Source: JBNGOQ01 sp050589645 (GTDB lineage Bacteria > Bacteroidota > Bacteroidia > Flavobacteriales > Flavobacteriaceae). Taken from it: DNA of 64,000 nucleotides. The first letter of the stretch is position 1. Every line of letters begins with the position of its first letter. This document shows, piece after piece, positions 52,501 to 59,798 of the stretch. Made by a program: the position numbers and the translations under genes. Below the pieces are notes generated by a model. The model saw only the letters and a program-made list of their open reading frames with translations, had not been told where the DNA came from and made no database searches. The DNA lies in the NCBI RefSeq assembly GCF_050589645.1, contig NZ_JBNGOQ010000005.1:310001-374000 (forward strand), given 5' to 3'.

Positions 52501-52844
52501 ACGGCCATTCCCGTACTCCATTTGTCAGGAGCCCCGATTCCCGAAGGAATGGAAACATCCTCAAACCTCATATCGCCCTTGTTCAGATAGAGTTTGTTGG
52601 GCACTTGGTTCCCGGTAAAAAAAATATCGGGTCTTGTATCATTATTAAAATCGCCGATGGCCACACCTCCGCCATTGAAAATGTACTCGTTGGTCAAAAT
52701 ATTAAAGCTATCGGTCTCCACGATGGTATTGGAGAACGTGATACCGGTCTGGCTTGAAGGCAGTTTTTTGAAAAGGGTAGCCTCCTTATCCGTGCAGGAG
52801 GTCAAAAGGATGCAAATTAAAAGGGAAGCGCAAAAGATTTTCAT
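49521..52844 (-). CDS. VCBS/FG-GAP repeat lipoprotein with ASPIC/UnbV domain
   Basis: 1107 residues from ATG 52844. Lipoprotein signal ending ILLTSC; many FG-GAP/VCBS beta-propeller repeats with calcium-binding DxNxDxxxD-type loops (DFNNDTRPDIFFTGN, DFDQDGFTDLFVGG, DFDNDGNLDLLLIGN); an ASPIC/UnbV domain (about 500-590; GLGAKLVVRYG, YMSSVGTWVHFGLG, LEVLWPDG). Surface lipoproteins of this kind are found after SusC/SusD in many marine Bacteroidetes and probably help bind a glycan or other polymer. It lies beyond the SusD terminator; TACCTTTA upstream is a possible own -7 element. Confidence 0.9.
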   Translation of the reverse strand: MKIFCASLLICILLTSCTDKEATLFKKLPSSQTGITFSNTIVETDSFNILTNEYIFNGGGVAIGDFNNDTRPDIFFTGNQVPNKLYLNKGDMRFEDVSIPSGIGAPDKWSTGMAVVDINGDSWLDIYVCAAMLPGKAQRANMLFVHQGLDEKGVPKFREMADEYGIADTRNSMGATFFDYDKDGFLDLYVLNNEMLQTVPTNYRPKINDGTAVSNDRLYHNNGDGTFTDVTLEAGITMEGYGLGIAVADLNYDGWPDLHISNDYITNDLLYINNQDGTFSNKIKSMLKHQSKFSMGSDISDYNNDGYLDILTLDMLAETNYRMKTTIGNNNYINYVFNEKWDYEYQHGRNMLHVGNGPGVPFSEIGLMAGVARTDWSWSPLFVDMDNDGLRDLLITNGFPRDITDKDFGDFSLSVHRYLSPEKILDCIPVVKIPNSAFKNRGNGLFSDTSKHWGLNIPSFSNGAAFADLDNDGDLDYIVNNINEEVFVFESTLAASQKDEARFLRVQLEGPEFNAMGLGAKLVVRYGEDQFQYHEHYLTRGYMSSVGTWVHFGLGSHVQVRSLEVLWPDGAYQKITGLSSNGMLKVHHKDAQQVDRSLLSFPLVTKAFKPIFEEVSRELGIDYVHSEKDIVDYNVQRILPHKLSQNGPCIEVGDLNGDGYEDFLVGSSASYSPMLFFQQANGTFVQKPLFSEKADKGFEEEGIALFDLENDGDLDLYLLSGSNEFSLDSGLYTDRLLINDGAGNFTSSPDKLPKISASGSVVRAHDFDQDGFTDLFVGGRTPIAQYPMAEKSFLLKNNKGILEDVTEQMAPDLRRVGMVTDALWADVDADGNSDLAVVGEFMPITFFKNQGTAFKKLQETGLDSVLGWWESIRAADFDKDGDLDFIAGNMGANNFYRPSKERPVTLLAKDFDANGSIDPVLFAYFKKDRENYESFPVSFWGDLFGQSPLFRSKFNFYDEYAKVTQHDLFTREELKGVKTMVGNYDRSSYIENLGDGKFGPTALPLAAQIAPINDLSVTDFDNDGNLDLLLIGNDYGNETFIGRYDALNGLVLKGNGTGGFTTVGTRESGFMVPGDAKAITEIKSAHGSSLYLVTQNRGRILAFRKVE

Positions 52845-52957
52845 TGTCAATAACGTGTTTATATGCAACGGCATACCGCCAAGGATGGCATTTTGGTATT
52901 TGTTTTTATGACCTTAAAGGTATTTTAAATTCGAAAAAGAACGGCCTAAAAAAACAC

Positions 52958-52986
52958 AAAAAAACCATGGGTATCAAAGCCATGGT
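52958..52986 (-). terminator. Terminator between susD and the VCBS gene
   Basis: ACCATGG (52964-52970) / CCATGGT (52980-52986) stem with a 9 nt loop, followed on the minus strand by seven T residues. It would end or attenuate the susCD transcript. Confidence 0.75.
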
Positions 52987-53029
52987 CTTTTTGGTTTTAC
53001 CCGCTATGTTTAGGGGCATGTGCTCTAGA

Positions 53030-54784
53030 TCAATACGCCGGATCTTGCGTCAGCGTGGGTTGACCATTGACCGCTGACCTGTCAATAGCTTCTACCGGTA
53101 TCGGGAAATATTCGTTTTTGCCTTTGGCAAATGACTTGCCCTTTAGGTAAGTGCGATGAACGGACTCACTCTGTAGATACGCGTTAAGGACCTCAGCGGA
53201 GGTACGCCAGCGCTGAAGATCAAAAAAACGATGCCCTTCCATGCTAAATTCCAAACGGGTCTCAAAGCGAACCGCTTTCCTGGCCATAACCTTATCGGTC
53301 CATGGTGTATTATAGGTGGAAATACGATAATTTGCTGCCGGTGTGCCTTCCTCGACGGTGAAATCGTTTCTTTCATCCCCCTGTGCGGCCTTTGGAACAA
53401 AACCATCGGGATTGGCAGCCCTTTTGCGGATCATGTTCACCAGTGCCCTGGCCCTTTCCAAACTCCCGATTTCTACCTCTACCTCGGCTAGCCAAAGTAA
53501 AATCATGCTGTATCTCATGATTCTATAATTGTTGGCGGAGAGGTTGCCCCAGCCGCCTTCTCCAAATGCCTCGGGTTCGGCCACATGTTTCATGCTAAAA
53601 AAGGGTCCGGCATAGGAAAGGTCCCTTACAAAATCGGTTTGGTAGATCTTAAACCCTTTGTAAAGTATCCCGGGTCGGCCTACGGAATGATCTAATCTTG
53701 GATCCAAGGGTCCTATATAGGTTGAATGAGTGGTTTTGGGATCCACCTCGGCGGTGACATCCACTTCGTCATAGGTATCCAACAAGGGCAAGCCAGCTTC
53801 CGTTTTAAACGCATTGACCAGATTTTGCGAAACCTGGTAAAAACCGCAGCAGCCCCATGGATCGGTATAGGGATGTGCCAGGCCTACTCCCCGATTGGAG
53901 GCATCGCCGCTGGCACTGCTTATAGCATATTGAACCTCAAATATGGATTCTGCATTATTACGGGTGGCCACCAAGAAGTTGTCTTGAAATTTGGGTACCA
54001 GGGAGAACATGCCCGAGCCTACGAGATTGTCCAACAGTTTTTTTGCCTCTGTTAGTTTGGCCACATTTACCGCACCATTGCTATCCCATCCCTGATACAT
54101 TTTGGCCTTGGCTAAAAAGGCCAGGGCCGCCCATTTAGTAGGGCGCCCTACTTCCTTCTGTGTATCTGGCAGTACGGCGGCTGCGGCCTCGAAATCTGCT
54201 TCTATGAAAGGCCAGATTTCCCGATCATTGGGCACCTTGGTACTTTGAAGGTCATTTAGCTCAAAATCGGCATCACTGATATAGGTGGGCATTCGCCACA
54301 TTTTGCGCGCCTCAAAATGGAAGAATCCCCTTAAAAACTGGGCTTCGGCCACAATCTGTGCCCTTCGGTTTTCATTGATATCTTCTACTCTTTCCAGGGT
54401 AGTTATAACGTTGTTTGTGGCCGCTACCCCCTTGTAGAGCCCTCTCCATTTATCCCTAATATGCCTGTTAAAGGATTGAAAATCGTAGGCCTCTATAAAG
54501 GACTGCTCCGGCTGGTCCCCGGCATCGGTACCTTTTAGGGCATCATCGGAGGCTAGGTTAAAGACCCAGTTCTGGGCATCATTGTGCCATGTTTGACCGG
54601 TAAGCCCCCCGCCGTTCACCAAATTGTAAGCACCGAGCAGTATGCCTTCTACACCTTCAGATGTGGCCACATCGTTCTCGCTAAATTGACCCTCCGGTTG
54701 GCGGTCCAGGAATTCCTCATTGCAACCTATGAAATGGAATGCACATATTATGGTCGTGATGTATATAGAAATCGTATTTTTCAT
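53030..54784 (-). CDS. RagB/SusD family nutrient-uptake outer-membrane lipoprotein
   Basis: 584 residues from ATG 54784 (MKNTISIYITT). Lipoprotein signal with IGC, then EEFLDRQPEGQFS, the SusD N-terminal motif. TPR-like helices (about 90-250) and the C-terminal SusD domain with WLAEVEVEIGSLERARALVNMIRKRA and RLEFSMEGHRFFDLQRW. It caps the SusC porin and binds substrate on the surface. The substrate cannot be told: no glycoside hydrolase or protease is linked. Starts 20 nt after the susC stop. Confidence 0.95.
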   Translation of the reverse strand: MKNTISIYITTIICAFHFIGCNEEFLDRQPEGQFSENDVATSEGVEGILLGAYNLVNGGGLTGQTWHNDAQNWVFNLASDDALKGTDAGDQPEQSFIEAYDFQSFNRHIRDKWRGLYKGVAATNNVITTLERVEDINENRRAQIVAEAQFLRGFFHFEARKMWRMPTYISDADFELNDLQSTKVPNDREIWPFIEADFEAAAAVLPDTQKEVGRPTKWAALAFLAKAKMYQGWDSNGAVNVAKLTEAKKLLDNLVGSGMFSLVPKFQDNFLVATRNNAESIFEVQYAISSASGDASNRGVGLAHPYTDPWGCCGFYQVSQNLVNAFKTEAGLPLLDTYDEVDVTAEVDPKTTHSTYIGPLDPRLDHSVGRPGILYKGFKIYQTDFVRDLSYAGPFFSMKHVAEPEAFGEGGWGNLSANNYRIMRYSMILLWLAEVEVEIGSLERARALVNMIRKRAANPDGFVPKAAQGDERNDFTVEEGTPAANYRISTYNTPWTDKVMARKAVRFETRLEFSMEGHRFFDLQRWRTSAEVLNAYLQSESVHRTYLKGKSFAKGKNEYFPIPVEAIDRSAVNGQPTLTQDPAY

Positions 54785-54804
54785 GATATTCGGGTGTTTT
54801 TTAT

Positions 54805-57800
54805 TCAATTTAAGGTGACGTTAAGACCTAATGTAAACGTTCTGGAAACCGGCATAAAGCCACCGTCAAATCCCAGGGTAGCATCATTTTCGGTTCCTGT
54901 CTGTATCTCCGGGTTTAGGCCGGTGTATTTGGTAAAAGTGTATAGGTTCTGGCCTTGGACATAGACCTGCACGGCAGAAAGGCCCAGGGGGTCGAGCAGT
55001 TTTTCCGGGAAAGCATAGGTCAACTGTACATTTTTTATCCTGAAATAACTGCCATTCTCGATAAAATAGGAAGAGGGCCTGCTGCTCACCTGATCATTGG
55101 CATCCATAATAGGGGCGGTAGCCTTGGGATTAGCGGCTACCCAATCTTTGGGGTCCGCCCTGGGATTGGTGGGCTGCCATGCCTCGTACAATGCCCTTTT
55201 GGAACGGTTGCCCTGGAAGGTGTTAAAATCAGCAAAGTAGCGTACGTAATTGTAAATATCATTGCCCTGAGATCCATTGCCAAAGACGTTTAGACTTAAA
55301 GCTTTGTAGCTTAGGTTAATATTTATACCATAGGTAAAATCAGGGTGAGGGTTTCCGATAATCGTACGGTCATCATCATTGATCACACCGTCGTTGTTAA
55401 TGTCCGCTACCCTAAATTTACCCGGAGCGTTGTAATCCCCGTATTCTGGCCAGGCATCCGCTTCTGCCTGGGTCTGGAACAAACCCAAGGTTTTGAATCC
55501 ATAAAAGGAGGACAGTGGGGAACCGGCCTCGGTCACCGTAAGGGCGGGTACTCTTGTGGAACGCCCAAAAAAACGGGTGTTCTCATCCTCATCAAGTTGG
55601 TCCACATGGTTGGTATAGGCAGAAAGGTTAGCATTGATACTGTAACTAAAATCCCCCTTTTGGTCGGAAAAGCCCAGCCCAATGTCAAAACCCTTATTGG
55701 TCAACCCGCCTACGTTGAAAGAAGGCTCATTGGCCTGACCGGCGGTGTAGGTAACCGGTACCCTAAAGAGCATATCTGTGGTTACCCGGTTCCATACATC
55801 GAGGTTAAGCGTCAACCGGTTATCGAACAGCGCCACATCCAGACCAATATTGTTGGAGGTAGTCGTCTCCCATTTCGCATTGGGATTCCCAAAGGCTTGG
55901 GGCGAGAAACCGATGGTAGGCGCCGAAGTGGAACCGTCAATGGGATAACCACCGGTAAGGATATCATATCTATAGGTGGTAAAGGCATTGTAATCCCCAA
56001 TTTGTTGGTTGCCCGTTTGTCCCCATCCATACCTTATTTTCATATCGTCGATAAAACCAAGGTGTTCCATGAATTTCTCGTCACTGATACGCCATCCAAG
56101 GCTAAATGCCGGAAAGATCGCACTTCGGGACGCCTGCTGAAATCGGGATGAGGCATCGTTTCTGAGGATGAACTGTGCCAAATACTTGCCCTCATAGTCA
56201 TAGTTTAATTTACCGAACTGTGACCATAATGAATAATCCTGCTCTACACGACCATAATTGGTAGATGTAGTGGCGTCCCCCAAATCAAGATAGCTCAATA
56301 TATTGACCGTTTCAAGCGCAAATCGTTGTCTACTGGCGCCAAAACGCTCTTCAAACTGCTGAATGGATTCTACCCCAACATAGGCATCAAAATTGTGTAC
56401 CTGGTTGAACGTTTTTGAAAAGTTCAGGGTGTTGGTCCAGGTCCATTGGTATTCGTATTCCTCACGTGCCGTAGAACTGTTGATGAAATTTCCTTCCACA
56501 TATTCGGGCTGTGGCCGGCCTAGATCGCGTTCTCGCTGTACTCGGGTATCGACACCAAAGCTGCTTTTGATTTCCAGATTATCCAACAATTTATAGGAGG
56601 TGAATACATTGCCCAGAACCCGTAATCGGTATCTTCTATCGTCCTCGTTTCGTTTCAAGACCGCGTAGGGATTGAAGTTATTTCCTAGGTTTAACCCTCT
56701 ACTTCCGGAAAAATGACCTGTAATGTCGTAAACGGGCAATAGAGGATGGTGCTTATAGGCCCCGGAAACCGTATTTTGTTCCTGATCGTTATTGAAGGTA
56801 CCTTTTTGATTGTCGAAAGAGACCGTAAAATTTTCCCCAAGAGTGAGTCGATCGTTCAAAACCTTGAATTCGGTATTTGCCCTTATGGATATTCTATTGT
56901 ATCCATAAAATCGGGTAATGGCCTCTTGTGCAAAATAGCCCAGACTAAATGCATAGCGGGCATGTAGTGTAGCTCCGGATGCCGATATATTGTGATTTAA
57001 AATGGGCGCGGAGCGGGTAGTTTCCTTCCACCAGTTCGTATCTGCGGAGCGGGTAATGGGATAGATGTTGCCCTCTTCAAGGGCATAAAGGCTTGGATTC
57101 ACACCGGGATCACCTTCCATTCCCGCACTTGGGAAGACGTAATCGGGTATGGATACCTCTCCGTTGGGGCCAAAGGTATATTGTCCATGACTGGGAACCT
57201 TGCCCGCATACAAATCGGCAAAATACAGGTACTGTCCCAACTCTTTGGCGTTGAGGGCTTCCACATCCCTATCGGACGATTGTATACCATAAAAAGTGTT
57301 ATACGTAATAGTGGGCTTACCCAGTTTTCCTTTTTTGGTTGTGATAATGATGACGCCGTTGGCGGCCCTAGATCCGTATATTGAGGCGGCCGAGGCGTCT
57401 TTTAGGATCTGTAGCGATTCAATATCGTTCGGATTGAGGTTGGACTGGGATTGGGAGGGTACCCCATCAATGATATATAAAGGGTCGTTATTTCCAACCG
57501 TACCGAAACCCCGGATTCGTACGGTAGCCTCACCGCCCGGCCTGGCATCGTTTACGATACTGATACCAGCGGCCCTGCCTTGTAATTGCTGGGCAAAGGT
57601 GGTTGCCGGAATGGCCAACAGCTCTTCTGTGTCTACACTGGTTACTGCCCCGGTCACATCCCTTTTGGATTGGGTACCATATCCCGTAACAACTACTTCA
57701 TCGAGCTTGTTGGCGTCCTCCTCCATGATAATATTGATGGTGGAACGCCCATTCACAGGAACCTCCTGGGTCCTGAAGCCTATATAGCTAAAGATCAGGA

Positions 57801-58002
57801 TGGCATCGGAATCGGCAGTGATGGTATACTTCCCGTCAAAATCTGTTTGAGTACCTTGTGTAGTTCCTTTTACCAGTACGTTCGCTCCCGGCAAGGGCCC
57901 GGTTTCATCGGAAACGGTCCCGGATATATGCTGTGCCTGAATCAATGCGGCCCAAAAAAAAGCGCCCATCAGCACAAAACCTTTACATAATGTGGTGGTC
58001 AT
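54805..58002 (-). CDS. SusC/RagA family TonB-linked outer-membrane transporter
   Basis: 1065 residues. Signal peptide (to about 23, LIQAQ), carboxypeptidase-D regulatory-like domain (about 24-105; GTVSDETGPLPGANVLVKGT), SusC motif LDEVVVTGYGTQSKRDVTGAV, plug with FAQQLQGRAAGISI and GVIIITTKKGK, then a beta barrel ending TFTLGLNVTLN. Pumps a bound nutrient across the outer membrane using TonB energy. Partner of SusD. It is preceded by a roughly 250 nt leader and operator A. Confidence 0.96.
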   Translation of the reverse strand: MTTTLCKGFVLMGAFFWAALIQAQHISGTVSDETGPLPGANVLVKGTTQGTQTDFDGKYTITADSDAILIFSYIGFRTQEVPVNGRSTINIIMEEDANKLDEVVVTGYGTQSKRDVTGAVTSVDTEELLAIPATTFAQQLQGRAAGISIVNDARPGGEATVRIRGFGTVGNNDPLYIIDGVPSQSQSNLNPNDIESLQILKDASAASIYGSRAANGVIIITTKKGKLGKPTITYNTFYGIQSSDRDVEALNAKELGQYLYFADLYAGKVPSHGQYTFGPNGEVSIPDYVFPSAGMEGDPGVNPSLYALEEGNIYPITRSADTNWWKETTRSAPILNHNISASGATLHARYAFSLGYFAQEAITRFYGYNRISIRANTEFKVLNDRLTLGENFTVSFDNQKGTFNNDQEQNTVSGAYKHHPLLPVYDITGHFSGSRGLNLGNNFNPYAVLKRNEDDRRYRLRVLGNVFTSYKLLDNLEIKSSFGVDTRVQRERDLGRPQPEYVEGNFINSSTAREEYEYQWTWTNTLNFSKTFNQVHNFDAYVGVESIQQFEERFGASRQRFALETVNILSYLDLGDATTSTNYGRVEQDYSLWSQFGKLNYDYEGKYLAQFILRNDASSRFQQASRSAIFPAFSLGWRISDEKFMEHLGFIDDMKIRYGWGQTGNQQIGDYNAFTTYRYDILTGGYPIDGSTSAPTIGFSPQAFGNPNAKWETTTSNNIGLDVALFDNRLTLNLDVWNRVTTDMLFRVPVTYTAGQANEPSFNVGGLTNKGFDIGLGFSDQKGDFSYSINANLSAYTNHVDQLDEDENTRFFGRSTRVPALTVTEAGSPLSSFYGFKTLGLFQTQAEADAWPEYGDYNAPGKFRVADINNDGVINDDDRTIIGNPHPDFTYGININLSYKALSLNVFGNGSQGNDIYNYVRYFADFNTFQGNRSKRALYEAWQPTNPRADPKDWVAANPKATAPIMDANDQVSSRPSSYFIENGSYFRIKNVQLTYAFPEKLLDPLGLSAVQVYVQGQNLYTFTKYTGLNPEIQTGTENDATLGFDGGFMPVSRTFTLGLNVTLN

Positions 58003-58264
58003 AAATCATAGTTTTTAGTTAGTTAAAAAGTTTATTTTACTCCTTCCGCGGGCGATACGGGTACTGTACCTTTGCGGATGTTCATTTTTAAACCGGTTTT
58101 ATGCCCTGTCTACAAATCCTTTACGTTTTAGGTCTGCATCTACCCATTATTCCAGGGAAGAGGGGGCATTCGTACTCTTTTATTGAGGGAGCATAAATTT
58201 TTTTTTGGGAAGGAAGAGTTGATAAATCCAATAAATTAGCCGCTACGGCTTAATGGGATGTGGA
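58003..58264 (-). other. Long 5' leader of the susCD transcript
   Basis: From the predicted start near 58256 to the susC ATG, about 254 nt. It has a small hairpin AGCCG/CGGCT (58233-58252 region) and a 17-codon ORF (58032-58085, MNIRKGTVPVSPAEGVK) that may be chance. No known riboswitch fold was recognised. A length of this size could allow post-transcriptional control. Confidence 0.35.
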
Positions 58265-58333
58265 TAAAACTCGGAATTAATTTCTTAGAAAGAAAAGGCG
58301 GTGTAACAAATGGGCGTTTGGTGTAATAACTGG
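58265..58333 (-). promoter_or_regulatory. LytTR-type operator A and promoter of susCD
   Basis: GTAACAAATGG (58303-58313) and GTAATAACTGG (58323-58333) on the plus strand, 20 bp apart. Exactly 30 nt on the gene side is GAGTTTTA (minus, 58272-58265), a weak -7 element in the same place as at operators B, C and D. TTTTC stands at the -33 position. Confidence 0.6.
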
Positions 58334-58382
58334 TCGACAGCCATACCCTCTATTAAGGTATTGACTTGCTTGACGCTTTCCA

Positions 58383-58505
58383 CTAAAACCGTATAGCGTA
58401 TCTTTTTAGCCCTTGCCAGGCTTGGTGTTCTGCCGCATAGGTTATGATTTGTTCCTGGGCGACAACATCTTTAATGTAGGGATATTGGAACATGGTCATG
58501 GCCAT
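58383..58505 (-). CDS. Possible 40-residue small protein
   Basis: Short ORF 13 nt after the stop of the receiver-like gene, starting MAMTMFQYPYIKDVV and ending LKRYAIRF. It has no membrane segment or signal. It fills the space before operator A, so it may be the third gene of the operator B unit, but there is no other support for it being translated. Confidence 0.3.
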   Translation of the reverse strand: MAMTMFQYPYIKDVVAQEQIITYAAEHQAWQGLKRYAIRF

Positions 58506-58518
58506 TTTCCGCGACCTC

Positions 58519-58902
58519 TTAAAAACCCGATATTTCGGTTTCTATTTGCGAAAAAAGTTCTTGTTTGGGCAGTCCAAGATCTATTATTTTGATGTCCTCC
58601 AGATAGTAATTTAACCAGCCTATTTCACGGGCATCCGTACAAAGAATGCAATTGATCTCCATGTTAACGAAGGGCAATAAGCGATAAAGCCCTTCCCTGC
58701 TGTAGATAAACAATACCACGGTGGTGACATTGAACGATTGAATATGTTTATAGACGTCCTCTATGTCATGAATCGTATGGATGGCCTTATGATCTCTACC
58801 TTGTGAGGCGAGCATCTTTTTTACATAGGTCCCATGTGCTTTTAAGGGGTCAAAAAAAAGTAAAATGTCCTTGGTTTTCACTGACGTGTCTTTAGTGTTC
58901 AT
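58519..58902 (-). CDS. Receiver-like (pseudo-receiver) hypothetical protein
   Basis: 127 residues with a flavodoxin/CheY-like alternation: KDILLFFDPLKAHGTYVKKML, VTTVVLFIYSREGLYRLLP, NCILCTDAREIGWL, KIIDLGLPKQELF. The usual phosphoacceptor Asp at the end of strand 3 is not present (the strand reads VVLFIYSRE) and the Lys of strand 5 is not obvious, so it is probably a pseudo-receiver or an unrelated fold. Its ATG overlaps the TGA of the 39-residue membrane peptide gene by 4 nt, indicating translational coupling. Confidence 0.6.
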   Translation of the reverse strand: MNTKDTSVKTKDILLFFDPLKAHGTYVKKMLASQGRDHKAIHTIHDIEDVYKHIQSFNVTTVVLFIYSREGLYRLLPFVNMEINCILCTDAREIGWLNYYLEDIKIIDLGLPKQELFSQIETEISGF

Positions 58903-59018
58903 ACCTCTTTCTTAGAACGGGATGTTTCCGTACCTCCCTTAGATCGGAGGTGGCCTCCGAGGAAAAGGATGACCACAATCAGGTAGGCTAGTGAAAAAAT
59001 GAATATAAAGGTGACCAT
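58899..59018 (-). CDS. 39-residue single-pass membrane peptide
   Basis: Small ORF: a hydrophobic helix (about residues 3-21, including FSLAYLIVVILFLGG) followed by a basic, Ser/Thr/Lys-rich tail ending SKKEV. The ATGA overlap with the receiver-like gene and a well-placed promoter with a LytTR-type operator (59075-59143) support it being real. Function unknown; a membrane anchor or sensor for the next protein is one guess. Confidence 0.6.
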   Translation of the reverse strand: MVTFIFIFSLAYLIVVILFLGGHLRSKGGTETSRSKKEV

Positions 59019-59074
59019 AACGTATAGCTAACCGACAAAGCACGCCTTGTTTCCGTGTTTTATGCCTGGGATTT

Positions 59075-59143
59075 TAAAAGTAGGTGGTATAGCGGAAAAG
59101 CTCAAAAGTCAGGTAATAAGTGGCCCTTCTGGGTAACAGGTGG
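59075..59143 (-). promoter_or_regulatory. LytTR-type operator B and promoter of the 39-residue peptide unit
   Basis: GTAATAAGTGG (59113-59123) and GTAACAGGTGG (59133-59143) on the plus strand, 20 bp apart. The promoter on the minus strand is TTTG (59106-59103), 20 nt, TACTTTTA (59082-59075). The -7 element is 30 nt from the repeats. The repeats would lie at about -44 to -74 from the start near 59069, a normal activator position. Confidence 0.75.
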
Positions 59144-59153
59144 TCATGGCCAT

Positions 59154-59185
59154 AAAAAAGACCAGGTGAGAGCCACCTGGTCTTT
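59154..59185 (-). terminator. Strong intrinsic terminator of the 59-residue peptide unit
   Basis: Twelve-bp perfect stem AAAGACCAGGTG (59157-59168) / CACCTGGTCTTT (59174-59185), 5 nt loop, followed on the minus strand by six T residues. Confidence 0.9.
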
Positions 59186-59375
59186 ACCCCAAATGTAAAT
59201 GTTCTCAGGCATATCCAACCTCTTATGCGCTAAGAACCCCTAATTAAAGTCTAAAAATCAAGAAATCAAATACCTATGTAATACTCGGTAGCCATAGCAT
59301 ATAAATGATTTAATATGTGGGCCATCGGGATTTTTATAGCGCTTGTAGCCCGTTTTAGGCACCTCTTCGTTCCCA

Positions 59376-59555
59376 TTAGTGGCAGATGTATTCCTCAGCG
59401 GCAGGGAGCGGTGCCCCCACCTTGTCAAGTACTTCTTTAACCATAACTGAAACTCCAGGTTTTTTTGGGTCTTTACCCGGCAAGGCCTTGCACTTCATGG
59501 GCAATATTATCCATATCCCCACTAACAATACGATGTACATTTTTTGTAGTAACAT
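59376..59555 (-). CDS. 59-residue exported peptide
   Basis: Small ORF with a signal-peptide-like start: MLLQKM, hydrophobic residues to about 20, then KCKA as a possible cleavage site. The mature part of about 36 residues is PGKDPKKPG... with a helical KEVLDKVG and ends EEYICH (one Cys). It is the only sensible ORF between a LytTR-type promoter (59664-59732) and a strong terminator (59154-59185), a compact unit of about 500 nt, which supports it. Family not recognised; a secreted signal or surface peptide is possible. Confidence 0.6.
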   Translation of the reverse strand: MLLQKMYIVLLVGIWIILPMKCKALPGKDPKKPGVSVMVKEVLDKVGAPLPAAEEYICH

Positions 59556-59663
59556 GAGCTTTGATTTTTAAGTTGTTATTTGGGAACCATTTCACGACCC
59601 GTTTTAGGATTGTAGCCCTACCGTTTTACGTAGGGTCGCAACCTTTGCGTATTCTTAATGTAG

Positions 59664-59732
59664 ATAAGCTAATCATTAATGGATTAAAAAGAAAAACCAA
59701 AGTAATAAGTGGGCGTATGGGGCAATAGACGG
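59664..59732 (-). promoter_or_regulatory. LytTR-type operator C and promoter of the 59-residue peptide unit
   Basis: GTAATAAGTGG (59702-59712) and GCAATAGACGG (59722-59732) on the plus strand, 20 bp apart; the second copy is more divergent. TAGCTTAT (minus, 59671-59664) lies 30 nt away at the -7 position, TTTTT near -33. The predicted start is near 59658, about 100 nt before the peptide ATG. Confidence 0.6.
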
Positions 59733-59798
59733 GAAATTGCAAGGTCTTCCTGCCATCTGTCGTGTTAGGGAGGGTTTCCGAGCAGTGTTGTGACGGTT

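Noticed and set aside
59386..59571. Plus-strand ORF of 61 codons over the peptide gene
   Set aside because: It lies antisense to the 59-residue exported ORF, which has a signal peptide, a promoter and a terminator on the minus strand; the plus-strand ORF has none of these.
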